Shown here: piece by piece, positions 22,573-32,618 of the stretch
Layout of the letters: each line of letters starts with the position of its first letter
Position numbering within the stretch: position 1 is the stretch's first letter
NCBI GenBank assembly: GCA_907163345.1
Contig: CAJQUN010000021.1
Location: 5,890,001 to 5,954,000, forward strand
DNA length: 64,000 nucleotides
Direction: 5' to 3'
From: Haberlea rhodopensis
Taxonomy: Eukaryota; Streptophyta; Magnoliopsida; Lamiales; Gesneriaceae
The notes under the pieces: generated by a model
The model's database searches: none
What the model was told of the DNA's origin: nothing
The model's input: the letters and a program-made list of their open reading frames with translations, nothing else
Program-made: the position numbers and the translations under genes

Positions 22573-24421
22573 GTGTACAAGGCTCATATCGGATTTTATG
22601 TGGTTAAATAGTTTAATCATGTTAGAATTTATATTGCATGTTAATTAAACTGTTTAAATTCATATTTGATATGAAATTAATTTTAGTTTATGAAAATCAT
22701 CGTAGTAATTGTATTTGATATAATTGGCGAATAAAATTATTTATTGAGCATAAACTTTCGGCCACCACCATCACAAATGTCACCATGGCTAGCCACATGA
22801 GGGCTAGGGTTTTGGAACCCTTGGCTCGAGATGGCTTAGTCGTTGTGACTAATAATTGTGCATGGAAGTGTCGAAAATTAATTAGGGTTTAGAACCCATT
22901 GGGCATGACGGCTAGGGTTTCGAACCCTAATAGCCGTGCATGGCTCGGCCATCATCGCCCTATTTTCTTAAATTTTGATGCTTGGATGAGTTTTGAACTC
23001 CTTGACTCGATAATGGTTTATGCATGCATGGATTAGTAACTTTACCACATGAGAGCAAGGATTTTCGAACCCTTAGCTCGAGATGGTTGAGTGAACCCCG
23101 TGCATGGCATGACCGTGACTCGTGGCTAACAAATTCCGGCGTTTAAAACAAGATGGCTCGATAAAAACATCAAAAGGGTGCGAGGCGGCTAGGGTTGGAA
23201 CCCTAGTGCCGCCGCCGCATGGACCATGGCTCGGCCATGGGCTAGGGTTTCGAACCCTAGGCCCACTATTGGTCCAGCCGTGGGTTTTGGTTCGAACCAT
23301 GGTGGTTCGTGTTTTAGTCGCTTTAGTTCGTGGCATGTGATGTCCCGAGCGTACGATAATTTTTCAAAAATTATATTACAGTTTTAATTAAAATTAAATT
23401 TAAAATGTTTAGAATTTAATTAATTAAATGTTAATGCATGCTTTATGTGTTGTTTGAGCATGGTGCGTGGTTATAGCCCTTTGACCTATTAGATAGGATT
23501 TGTGAATGATTGTAATTTATAATACGACCTGCGAGTCGTGCCTTTCTCTATTTTATTCTAAATGTAATCCCTCCCCTATGTTCCCCTCGAATGTGAATCG
23601 AGGAATTCTATATCTTGTAAATAGTATAGTTTATTTTATTGATGGTGATCAATGAAGATGGAGCATCGTGCCGGGATGAGGAGGCCATTCACAAAATTGG
23701 AGCCAAAGGAAGGTGCTTATGAAGTTACCTTAGGTTGACTCATAGGAGTTTCTCATTGGCTTGAGAAACTCATTAGTAGGGGCTATAACCATGTCACGTT
23801 TTAATTATGTATGTTGATGCATGATTTATCTTATGTTTTAGTTTGATAATAGTATTACACATATATGTAGATATGTATACAACTATATGTAGTGGACATA
23901 TTTTAAATTATCAAATTAATCATGAGATCAATAAATCCCTCTAAAATATTAAGTTTTAGATGCCTTCCAAATAAAAGTACTCGTCAATAACTTCGATTGT
24001 ACATGTGTGGGTTTGCCAAAGCAAAGCACCGTGGCAATCTTAGTAAGGCGCGAAAGGATAAAAGTGATATCCGTCATACTTTAATTGGGTACGACTTAAC
24101 TAGGTTATCTCAATAGGATTGGGAACCTAGAGGCATGGGTTGGATTATAATTCATTAGATGAATTGAACAAAGTGTTGTTCGTCCAACTATCCAAGAATT
24201 ATATGTGATGTAATTGACAAAGTGTTGTCTACCTAAATAACCGAGTCTTGGGCGATTAGCCAAAGCTAACTCAAGATTAGGCGAAATATGGATCTTGGCC
24301 CACTAAAAGTTTCGAGGGTTGATATTTTTCAAATAAAATAGTGGGAGTATCATTTAATATAAGACCATGTTAAATGATTTAAATCATAAACTTATTTTGC
24401 ATATTTATATTGTAGATATCC
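22573..24421 (+). other. Angela-like untranslated leader with repeated hairpins
   Basis: A 1.85-kb leader without a long frame. Between about 22796 and 23300 at least five imperfect inverted repeats are built on CTAGGGTT / AACCCTAG, for example at about 22802, 22905, 23187 and 23238. They could be packaging or dimerisation structures; this is inference. Confidence 0.7.
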
Positions 24422-27400
24422 ATGGCAACTAACAACGTTACTAGCACTTTATCACTGCGATCGGTCCTTGAGAAGGACAAATTAAATGGGACAAATTTCC
24501 TAGACTGGCATAGGAACTTGAGGATAGTCCTCAAACAAGAAAAGAAACAATATGTTCTAGAGGAACCCTTGCTCGCTGAGGAACCTCCCCTAACAGCTAC
24601 AAGAGCTGAAAAAGATGCTTACAAGAAGCATCAGAGTGACGCACTTGATGTTGGGTGCCTCATGCTTGCCACTATGAACTCTGAGCTTCAGAAGCAACAT
24701 GAGGAAATGGAGGCGTTCGATATGATCGAACACTTAAAGCAGTTGTACCAACAGCAAGCTAGACAAGAGAGGTATGACGTCTCTAAAGCGTTATTCCAGT
24801 GCAGGATGGTAGAAGGAAGCTTAGTTGGAACTCATGTGCTCAAGATGATTGGGTACATTGAGAATCTAGATAAGCTAGGTTTTCCATTGGACCAAGAGTT
24901 GGCCACCGATGTGATCTTGCAATCGTTGCCTAAGAGCTTCAGTCAATTTGTAGTAAATTACAATATGACTGACATGGAAAAGACTCTACCACAATTGCTT
25001 GGTATGTTGAGAACATATGAAGCAAATACAAAGAAGACTAAGGCCACAAATGTTCTTATTGTGAATAAGGGCAAAGGAAGGGCCAAAGCTAAAGGCAACA
25101 AGAAAGCAAAGAAGGTCTTTGTTAAATCTAAGCCAAAGTCTTCTGCACTAAAGCCAAAAGGGGGGATAGCGAAGGAAGGGAACTGTTTCCATTGCGGTGA
25201 GACCGGCCATTGGAAAAGGAACTGCAAAGTATATCTGGAGGATCTAAAGAAAGGAAGTGTGACTTCCGCTTCATGTATTTTTGTTATAGAAGTCAATTTA
25301 TCTACTTCTTCATCATGGGTATTAGATACTGGATGTGGATCTCACATTTGTGTAAATGTGCAGGATCTCAAAAGGAGTAGGACATTGGCGAAAGGTGAAG
25401 TTGATCTCCGAGTTGGAAATGGAGCAAGAGTTGCTGCATTAGCTATAGGAGATTATCATTTAACTTTACCTTCTGGTTTATCGTTGATTTTAAAAGACTG
25501 TTATTTTGTGCCTTCAATCACTAAAAACATTATTTCTATTTCTTGTTTAGACAAGTATGGTTTTTCATTTATAATAAAGGACAATTGTTGTTCTATTTAT
25601 TTAAATGATATGTTTTATGCTAGTGCACAAATGGTGAATGGTCTTTATGTATTAAATCTTGATATGCCTATCTATAACATAAATACTAAAAGGATTAAAA
25701 ATAATGATTGTAATCCGACTTATCTCTGGCACTGTCGCTTGGGCCACATAAACGAGAACCGCATATCTAAACTTCATAAGGATGGAGTATTAGATTCATT
25801 TGATTTTGAATCATATGAAACATGCGAATCTTGTTTAATGGGCAAGATGACTAAAGCCCCTTTCAAGGGACATGTTGAAAGGGCAAATGTTTTATTGGGA
25901 CTAATACATAGTGATGTATGTGGACCAATAAGTACACAAGCTAGAGGTGGTTTTCAATACTTCGTTACATTTACTGATGACCTCAGTAGATATGGGTATG
26001 TGTACCTAATGAAACATAAGCATGAAACCTTTGAAAAGTTCAAAGATTTCAAGAATGAAGTACAAAACCAACTTGGCAAAAGTATCAAAATCCTTCGATC
26101 AGATCGAGGAGGAGAATACTTAAGCCAAGAGTTTCATGACTATCTAAAGGAGTGTGGGATAGTCCCACAACTCACTCCTCCGTATACTCCACAATGGAAT
26201 GGTGTATCCGAGAGGAGAAATCGAACCTTGTTAGACATGGTTAGATCAATGATGAGTCATGCAGATCTTCCGATATCGTTTTGGGGACACGCTCTAGAAA
26301 CAGCAATTTTCTTACTGAACCGTGTTCCATCTAAATCAGTGGAAAAGACACCAATTGAGATATGGACTGGGAAGCGTCCTAGTATGTCTTTTATGAAGAT
26401 TTGGGGTTGTGAGGCTTTCGTTAGACGTCACGCCACTAACAAACTTGGACCCAAATCTGATAAGTGTTTATTTGTGGGGTATCCTAAGGAAACAAAAGGA
26501 TACTATTTCTATTATCCCACCGAGAACAAAGTAGTTGTTGCTCGGACTGGTGTATTTCTTGAAAGAGAATTTATTTCTAGAAAAACCAGTGGGAGAAAAA
26601 TAGAACTTAGTGAAGTTCAACCACAAGAAAACACTGAACCTGAAATTGAGATGGAAACAGAGCAGGCACCGCAAGCTGTTGTGAAAGAAGCACCTGCTCA
26701 AGAGACACAAGCCCAACGTAGGTCTGTAAGAGAACACCGGGAGCCACAGAGATATGGATTTCTTGTGACTCAACAAGGTGACTTACTACTTATTGATGAG
26801 GATGAGCCGTCATCTTATCAACAAGCTATAATGGGCAATGATTCTGAGAAAGGGCAAGAGGCCATGAAATCTGAGATGGAATCCATGTATGCAAACCAAG
26901 TATGGACTTTGGTTGATCCACCTGAAGGGGTACGACCCATAGGGTGCAAATGGATTTTCAAGAAAAAGACCGATATGGATGGTAATGTACAAACCTATAA
27001 AGGTCGACTGGTTGCAAAAGGATTCAAACAAATTCATGGTATTGACTATGATGAAACCTTTTCACCAGTGGCCATGGTTAAATCCATAAGGATCTTACTT
27101 GCAATAGCTGCATTTCATGATTATGAAATCTGGCAGATGGATGTCAAAACAGCTTTCCTTAATGGAAATCTGCTCGAGGATGTGTACATGACACAGCCCG
27201 AGGGTTTTGTCGATCCAAAGGATGCTGGAAAGATATGCAAGCTACAACGATCCATTTATGGATTGAAGCAAGCTTCTCGGAGTTGGAATCTTCGTTTTGA
27301 TGATGCAATCAAAGAGTTTGGTTTTATCAAAAATGAAGATGAACCTTGTGTCTACAAGAAGGTCAGTGGGAGCGTAATCATTTTCCTAGTGTTGTATGTA

Positions 27401-28384
27401 GATGACATACTTCTTATTGGAAATGATATCCCTGCCTTGCAATCTGTAAAGATTTGGCTAGGGAATTGCTTTTCGATGAAAGACTTAGGAGAAGCCACCT
27501 ATGTATTAGGAATCAAGATCTATAGAGATAGATCGAGAAGGCTTCTTGGTCTAAGTCAAAGTACATACATAGACAAGGTGCTTAAAAGGTTTAGCATGCA
27601 AGAATCCAAGAAAGGATTCGTGCCTATGACACATGGTATTTATCTCTCGAAGGAACAGTGTCCTTCAACACCAGATGAGAGAGAACGCATGAGTAAGATT
27701 CCATACGCATCAGCTATTGGATCTATCATGTATGCCATGATATGTACTCGTCCCGATGTATCGTATGCTTTGAGCATGACGAGCAGATATCAAGTTGATC
27801 CAGGTGAAGGTCACTGGATTGCTGTCAAGAATATCCTAAAGTACTTGAGAAGGACTAAGGATACATTCTTGATTTATGGAGGTGAGGAAGAGCTCAATGT
27901 AATGGGTTACACTGATGCAAGCTTCCAAACCGACAAAGATGATTTTCGATCGCAATCTGGATATGTGTATTGCCTGAATGGAGGTGCTGTGAGCTGGAAG
28001 AGTTCAAAGCAAGAAACAGTAGCCGATTCTACAACGGAAGCTGAGTATATTGCTGCCTCGGATGCAGCAAAGGAAGCTGTTTGGATGAGGAAGTTCATTT
28101 CTGAACTTGGAGCGGTGCCTAGCATTAAAGATCCGATAGAACTCTATTGTGACAACAATGGAGCGATCGCATTGGCTAAGGAACCAAGATCTCACCAAAG
28201 ATCCAAGCACATACTTAGGCGTTTCCATTTCATTCGAGAAATCGTTGAAAGGGGAGATGTTAAAATATGCAAAGTACCAACAGATGATAATGTATCTGAC
28301 CCATTGACGAAGCCGCTGTCACAGCAGAAGCATGATCGTCATACTAGATCTCTAGGCATTAGGTATATGTCTGAGTGGTCTTAG
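24422..28384 (+). CDS. Copia gag-pol polyprotein, intact (1320 aa)
   Basis: Starts at ATG 24422 and ends TAG 28382-28384, with no internal break. Domains in order: gag (residues about 1-250, SVLEKDKLNGTNFLDWHRNL); CCHC zinc knuckle CFHCGETGHWKRNC (about 255-268); aspartic protease WVLDTGCGSH (about 300); integrase finger HCRLGHI to CESCLMGK (from about 437); integrase core with HSDVCGP (about 497), RSDRGGEY and NGVSERRNR; reverse transcriptase from about 840 with WQMDVKTAFLNG and the active-site YVDD (about 995); RNase H with YTDASF (about 1163), STTEAEYIAA and YCDNNGAIAL. One polyprotein supplies capsid and all replication enzymes for cytoplasmic particles and nuclear integration. The stop is only 15 bp before the 3' LTR. 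All catalytic motifs are present. Confidence 0.97.
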   Translation: MATNNVTSTLSLRSVLEKDKLNGTNFLDWHRNLRIVLKQEKKQYVLEEPLLAEEPPLTATRAEKDAYKKHQSDALDVGCLMLATMNSELQKQHEEMEAFDMIEHLKQLYQQQARQERYDVSKALFQCRMVEGSLVGTHVLKMIGYIENLDKLGFPLDQELATDVILQSLPKSFSQFVVNYNMTDMEKTLPQLLGMLRTYEANTKKTKATNVLIVNKGKGRAKAKGNKKAKKVFVKSKPKSSALKPKGGIAKEGNCFHCGETGHWKRNCKVYLEDLKKGSVTSASCIFVIEVNLSTSSSWVLDTGCGSHICVNVQDLKRSRTLAKGEVDLRVGNGARVAALAIGDYHLTLPSGLSLILKDCYFVPSITKNIISISCLDKYGFSFIIKDNCCSIYLNDMFYASAQMVNGLYVLNLDMPIYNINTKRIKNNDCNPTYLWHCRLGHINENRISKLHKDGVLDSFDFESYETCESCLMGKMTKAPFKGHVERANVLLGLIHSDVCGPISTQARGGFQYFVTFTDDLSRYGYVYLMKHKHETFEKFKDFKNEVQNQLGKSIKILRSDRGGEYLSQEFHDYLKECGIVPQLTPPYTPQWNGVSERRNRTLLDMVRSMMSHADLPISFWGHALETAIFLLNRVPSKSVEKTPIEIWTGKRPSMSFMKIWGCEAFVRRHATNKLGPKSDKCLFVGYPKETKGYYFYYPTENKVVVARTGVFLEREFISRKTSGRKIELSEVQPQENTEPEIEMETEQAPQAVVKEAPAQETQAQRRSVREHREPQRYGFLVTQQGDLLLIDEDEPSSYQQAIMGNDSEKGQEAMKSEMESMYANQVWTLVDPPEGVRPIGCKWIFKKKTDMDGNVQTYKGRLVAKGFKQIHGIDYDETFSPVAMVKSIRILLAIAAFHDYEIWQMDVKTAFLNGNLLEDVYMTQPEGFVDPKDAGKICKLQRSIYGLKQASRSWNLRFDDAIKEFGFIKNEDEPCVYKKVSGSVIIFLVLYVDDILLIGNDIPALQSVKIWLGNCFSMKDLGEATYVLGIKIYRDRSRRLLGLSQSTYIDKVLKRFSMQESKKGFVPMTHGIYLSKEQCPSTPDERERMSKIPYASAIGSIMYAMICTRPDVSYALSMTSRYQVDPGEGHWIAVKNILKYLRRTKDTFLIYGGEEELNVMGYTDASFQTDKDDFRSQSGYVYCLNGGAVSWKSSKQETVADSTTEAEYIAASDAAKEAVWMRKFISELGAVPSIKDPIELYCDNNGAIALAKEPRSHQRSKHILRRFHFIREIVERGDVKICKVPTDDNVSDPLTKPLSQQKHDRHTRSLGIRYMSEWS

Positions 28385-28386
28385 TG

Positions 28387-28399
28387 CAAGTGGGAGATT
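28387..28399 (+). other. Polypurine tract of the Angela-like element
   Basis: GCAAGTGGGAGATT directly precedes the 3' LTR and would prime plus-strand DNA. Confidence 0.85.
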
Positions 28400-29888
28400 T
28401 GTTGGGATATGCCCTAAGACAAGTCATTAGATGATTGTTTAAGACATACAATGTTTATGGATTTATGAATGGCAATTCATTATTATATATTATTCTTTTA
28501 ACTGTGCATTGTGAATTAATATATATGTTAATGTCCTTAGAATAATATTGTATTATTCTTAAAGATGTTCCTAGTCAAGTATTATCATGAAAGGGATAAT
28601 GATAATACGTAGAGACTAGTATATGTTGATCGATGAATTGTTCATTGATATGAGATATCAAATCAACATATGGGTACATGTTAGATAACGATGTACTGAA
28701 CAGACCCACCATGAGAATGCAACATGGATAGTTATATGATCGTCATATGCAATTCTCATAGTGATAATAATGTATGTAATCCTTACGACTTGTGATCATC
28801 AGAGATCCCAACATAAGGAGTTATGTATCTTGATATCGTCAAACGTTACCCGTAACAGGGTATACTATAAAGGCGACTATTGGATACACTACGAATTATG
28901 TAGAGGGATGTTGACTGATCGAGATAGGATTTGTCCCTCCTATATAACAGGAGATGTGTTTGGCCCTTGATCAAGTGAGAACTAAAATGCATGGCCATGC
29001 TCGAATGAGTCGATATGAGATATCGAGCTTATTCGTTTATTCTAGTTCTACTTGGGGATCAAGAAATAAAGATTGGATATACGAGTATGACTATTCCATG
29101 ACTCGTGTTCAATCTAAACACAAAGGACAAAGGGATTAAGTTACATGATTAATATTATCACAAGTTCTAAAGGTTATGTCGAGTCATTGACATTCTCGTA
29201 ATTTGGGTAGCATCGATGTGTTGCTAGATACCGCTCGATGCTTGCGACATAAAATGAGATTTTATGTCACTGCCAACATTACGAGATCCTATCGGGTCGC
29301 ACAAAAGATTAAATCGAGAAGGGAAATTAAATTCATGAGATGAATTAAATAATTAAGAGGAGTCTTAATTAATAATCATAAGGATTAATTAAATCATGGG
29401 CTTAAGCCCATGAAGCTTTGAGAAAGCCTTTAATTAATCATATTTAATATGATAGCAAGGTGTTTAATTGCAAGACAATATCAAAACACAAAACCTACAC
29501 TCTATTGGAGCTCTCGGCCGACACCCCTCACTTTCTCTCGGTTTCTTGATAGCCGTAGGGAGCTTGAAGGTTTTTCGTGCCATCTTCGATTTAGAATCGA
29601 GGTTGCTTCGAGTATCGGTTTAATAACTTGTCTAGCAACTTGTTATTAAATCGTCCCTTCATTCGATTTGATCGTGTGGATACCGTTGAGGCAAAACCAT
29701 TCGAGTTTTGCTATTGACTCGGAGAAGGCGTAGGACGTGGTGCAGCTCCGTGGATTCGGCTTCAAACGCGCTACAAGGGTAAGACACTTGTAATTCTCTA
29801 ATCCGATATGAATCCCTATGTATAGATCGCTGGTTTGTAATCCCAAAATTTTATTCCGCTGCGTTGTATGCTCATGGGGTTACTAACA
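28400..29888 (+). repeat. Angela-like 3' LTR
   Basis: 1489 bp, three differences from the 5' LTR, followed by the TGACC duplicate. Confidence 0.95.
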
Positions 29889-29893
29889 TGACC

Positions 29894-31639
29894 ACCCATG
29901 ACCAAGAGATAAGGGCGGGGTGATCTATCCAAGAGGTTGAATTGCATGCCCGGTATCAATGAAGATCCTTGTTATGTCATAGTTAGCTATGGTTACAGTG
30001 ACCATTAGAGCACCATCGTACGGTGCTGCAACTCCTTTAAGATCATCAGGCACAAAGCTTATAATAGGCTCCTCTCTTGAAATTATCTCTTCCGATACTT
30101 CGAAACTTTCCAATCTTCTACCATGACTTTTTCGAGCTCTGCCCGAGTCTCCATCAGTGGGTCCCCCCGAGATCATATTGATAGTTCCTCTGGTGGGATT
30201 GTTCTCCACCTGTTCGACACTTCTCCTTTGATTGTCTGTTTCTCTAGGAGGAATATCCCTCTCACGGGATCTGGTTCGGCCATCATGTGGTGTTTTTTCT
30301 CTTATGTTACCTCGGTATCAGCTTCTACCATGATTTTTGTGATAAGGTTCTTGAGTCCTTGTTAGGAGAGTTTTTATTTCAGAATCTCTTTTGATGATTC
30401 TCTCTACCTCATCTTCAAGCTTCTGACACTCATTAGTTATATGACCGTACTCTCTATGGAATCCACAATACTTATCAGATGGAGGCAGGCGGGGTCCTTG
30501 TCCGACTTCCTTGGTCTTTCCAGTTTCTTTCTATCATCACATATTTCCATAGCTCTTTCCAAGCTCATGGACAGAGATATACGTGAAGCAAATTGGCTTC
30601 TAGGTCGACCATTGAAGTTGGTCCTATCAGCCTGTCTTTTCTTGCTTATCTCTAACTTCTCTTTCTTCTCTGATGGCCGTAGATCAGCCCTTCTCTGTCT
30701 CTGAGCATCTTCGAGATTGATGTACTTGTCAGCTCTCCCTAGAAGTTTGTCATAACTGCGAGGGGGTTTCTTTACCAATGATTTAAAGAACTCTCATGCC
30801 TTAAGCCCTTGTGTGAAGGCATTAATAAGGACATATACTGTTGCAGTGAGGACCTCTAAGGCCGCCCCATTGAAGCGCTTCCTCAAGGATTCCTGTTCAT
30901 TCTGCTTGGTAGTTAACAAACTTAAAGAAGTTTTTTTGATACCTCTTGCTGGTGGCGAATTGGTTTAGAAAAGCCAAACTGAATTCCTCAAAACAGCGTA
31001 TAGTATTTGGTTTAATTAGATTAAACCATTGGTGTGCTGATCTAACCAGGGTGGTAAGGAAAACACGGCATTTGATCCCATCGGAATACCTATGCAACAG
31101 AGCAGCATTCTCAAATCTTCCAAGGTGTTCTTCCGGGTCTATGCTTCTGTCATATTCTCCTACTGCAGGTTGTCTGAAATTTGGCGGGAGCTCCTCTCCT
31201 AAATAGCTTGGGAGAAAGGACTTTCTCTCCTAGCCACTGGAGGTCGGCCACCTAGATGTTGACACAATCGCCTTATCTCTCCCCATACGGCTTCCATCAG
31301 ATCTATCAGTGGAGGCTCTACTTGTGTATCTGCATCAGCACTGCTACTCTATTATTTTCAGGGGTCTGCTCTAGGCGGTGGTGGCTGATTTGTTTGTGGA
31401 GGGGGTGGAGCTTGGTTAAGTTCCGGAGGTGGTGGAACTTGGTGTTGGAAAAAAGTATTCTGCATGGTTCGATTGATGAATTGTGCCAGTTGCTCCATAG
31501 TCAGATCTCCCACGTTCATAACAGGATGAGGTGGTTGATCTTCTTGCGGTGAAGGGTTATCATGATTTTTCATACTAGGACTTTCTCTTCCTCCAAAGTT
31601 CCTCCTGATTCCACGCCCACGTCCACGTTGTCCAGCCAT
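29894..31639 (-). pseudogene. Tat-lineage gag and start of protease, broken
   Basis: Minus-strand remnants: gag start at 31639 (MAGQRGRGRGIRRNFGG, then a Pro-rich tract); capsid-like part at 31097-30897 (VRSAHQWFNLIKPNTI, FNQF-like motif); basic region at 30778-30437 with GRADKYINLEDAQRQ; and protease start at 30209-29894 with catalytic FIDTG, cut by the copia insertion. Several stops and frame changes separate them. Capsid and protease family likeness is clear, activity is excluded. Confidence 0.85.
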
Positions 31640-31660
31640 ATCAACGTCTTCAACTCAAGA

Positions 31661-31678
31661 TTCCCACAGACGGCGCCA
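31661..31678 (-). other. Primer-binding site of the Tat element
   Basis: On minus: TGGCGCCGTCTGTGGGAA, two bases after the 5' LTR. It has the form seen in Tat/Ogre-type elements (tRNA-Arg class). Confidence 0.8.
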
Positions 31679-31680
31679 AT

Positions 31681-32328
31681 TGATATCACCAAAAATTGCT
31701 TTGACCTGTTGCTATCAATAGAGAGGGGGTTAACCTCTCTTTCTTCTCCGATACTCAAAATAACGACGATGGTGGCAGTAAGTATCCTCTGAATGACCTG
31801 AAAGCACGAAGCAACAATGAGAAGGGGGCCGAAAGTTTGCGGGTCCCCTCCGACGCTCAAGTCAGGCGAGAGGATACGAGAAAATATACACTTGTAAAGT
31901 AAGTGAAAGAAATTATGAATGAATGAGTTGATACCCCAAACCTGGTATTTATAGGCAGAGACTCAAGAGTTACCATGCCTGAAGGACTCCTCATGGTTAT
32001 CCAAATCTTACCCAGATATGTTAAGATCTTGTGAATACAATCAAATCCCAGATATTGCTCCGCAGATCTAGGACTTACCTAGTTTATGGGACTCAATTTT
32101 CTTGTTGTGCAGATGCATCAAGCAGGGAATGAGAAGAGCTCGGACAATGAGCTTGGGTCCCAAAAGAGGTCGCCAGACAGTTTGGCGAAGGGTCAATAGG
32201 TGAGGCGAAACACGTCGGCCTTAACAAAGAACGCGGAACAACATGCGAGGTCTTTTGAGGAAGGTCAAGTAATACACGGCGGAGTCAGGTCGGCTTATCA
32301 GGTGGTGTCTTCATATTTAAGGGTATCA
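31681..32328 (-). repeat. Tat 5' LTR
   Basis: The minus reading starts TGATACCC (32328) and ends GGTGATATCA (31681), about 648 bp. A TATA box (TATAAATA on minus, 31954-31947) lies in a plausible place. The upper border rests on the TG and the imperfect terminal inverted repeat, because the partner LTR is missing. It abuts the GAPC promoter. Confidence 0.75.
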
Positions 32329-32618
32329 AGATCATTAAAAAAAAGATAAAATAATAAATAACTTCCCATGTCCACGTGGTGGCTGTCTTGTTCCAATGAG
32401 GTTGTCGTCTCAGCATTGTGGAATGGACCCACCAGATTTCAGCATCGATTATTCCGCCTCACGCTTCTACATCTCAACGGTCTCCTTTCCTCCTCCAAAC
32501 TATAAATTTACACACAACCAACACATGCATTCTGCATTTTCTTTACTCTTATACTCTCTACTCCTACAAAATCTCGTTTTTTTTTAAAATTTTTATTCTC
32601 TAGATCTCGCAATTCATC
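32329..32618 (+). promoter_or_regulatory. GAPC core promoter and 5' UTR
   Basis: A TATA box, TATAAATTTA, lies at 32501-32510, 109 bp before the ATG. It is followed by a CT-rich leader (CTTTACTCTTATACTCTC) usual for highly expressed plant genes. Only about 170 bp separate the TATA box from the retrotransposon LTR, so older upstream elements have been displaced. Confidence 0.7.

Larger units (their letters stand above)
21070..29888 (+). mobile_element. Full-length Ty1/copia element, Angela/BARE-like, apparently intact
   Basis: 8819 bp with a perfect target duplication TGACC (21065-21069 and 29889-29893), inserted in the Tat protease. LTRs 21070-22558 and 28400-29888 are both exactly 1489 bp and differ at only three positions seen (a T/A near 21801 and two near 22278 and 22319 of the 5' copy). 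They start TGTTGGGATATGCCC and end GGTTACTAACA, close to the BARE-1/Angela LTR pattern. A Met-tRNA primer-binding site, a polypurine tract and an unbroken 1320-codon gag-pol are all present. It is the youngest layer of the stack and the one copy here that could still be active. Confidence 0.97.
4537..32328 (-). mobile_element. Ty3/gypsy Tat-lineage retrotransposon, host of a nested stack
   Basis: Read on the minus strand the order is: 5' LTR (32328-31681), primer-binding site, gag, protease, reverse transcriptase, RNase H, a second RNase H-like domain, integrase, then a 3' untranslated region with tandem repeats (7265-4537). The second RNase H and the repeat-bearing 3' region are hallmarks of the Tat/Ogre/Retand group. 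It is interrupted three times: by the solo LTR 4906-7213, Athila 9884-20205 and the copia element 21070-29888. Removing these leaves about 6.3 kb. The coding region is full of stops, so it is the oldest layer. No 3' LTR matching 31681-32328 was found below 4537, so the 3' end is taken as truncated and the lower limit is the edge of its minisatellite. Confidence 0.85.
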
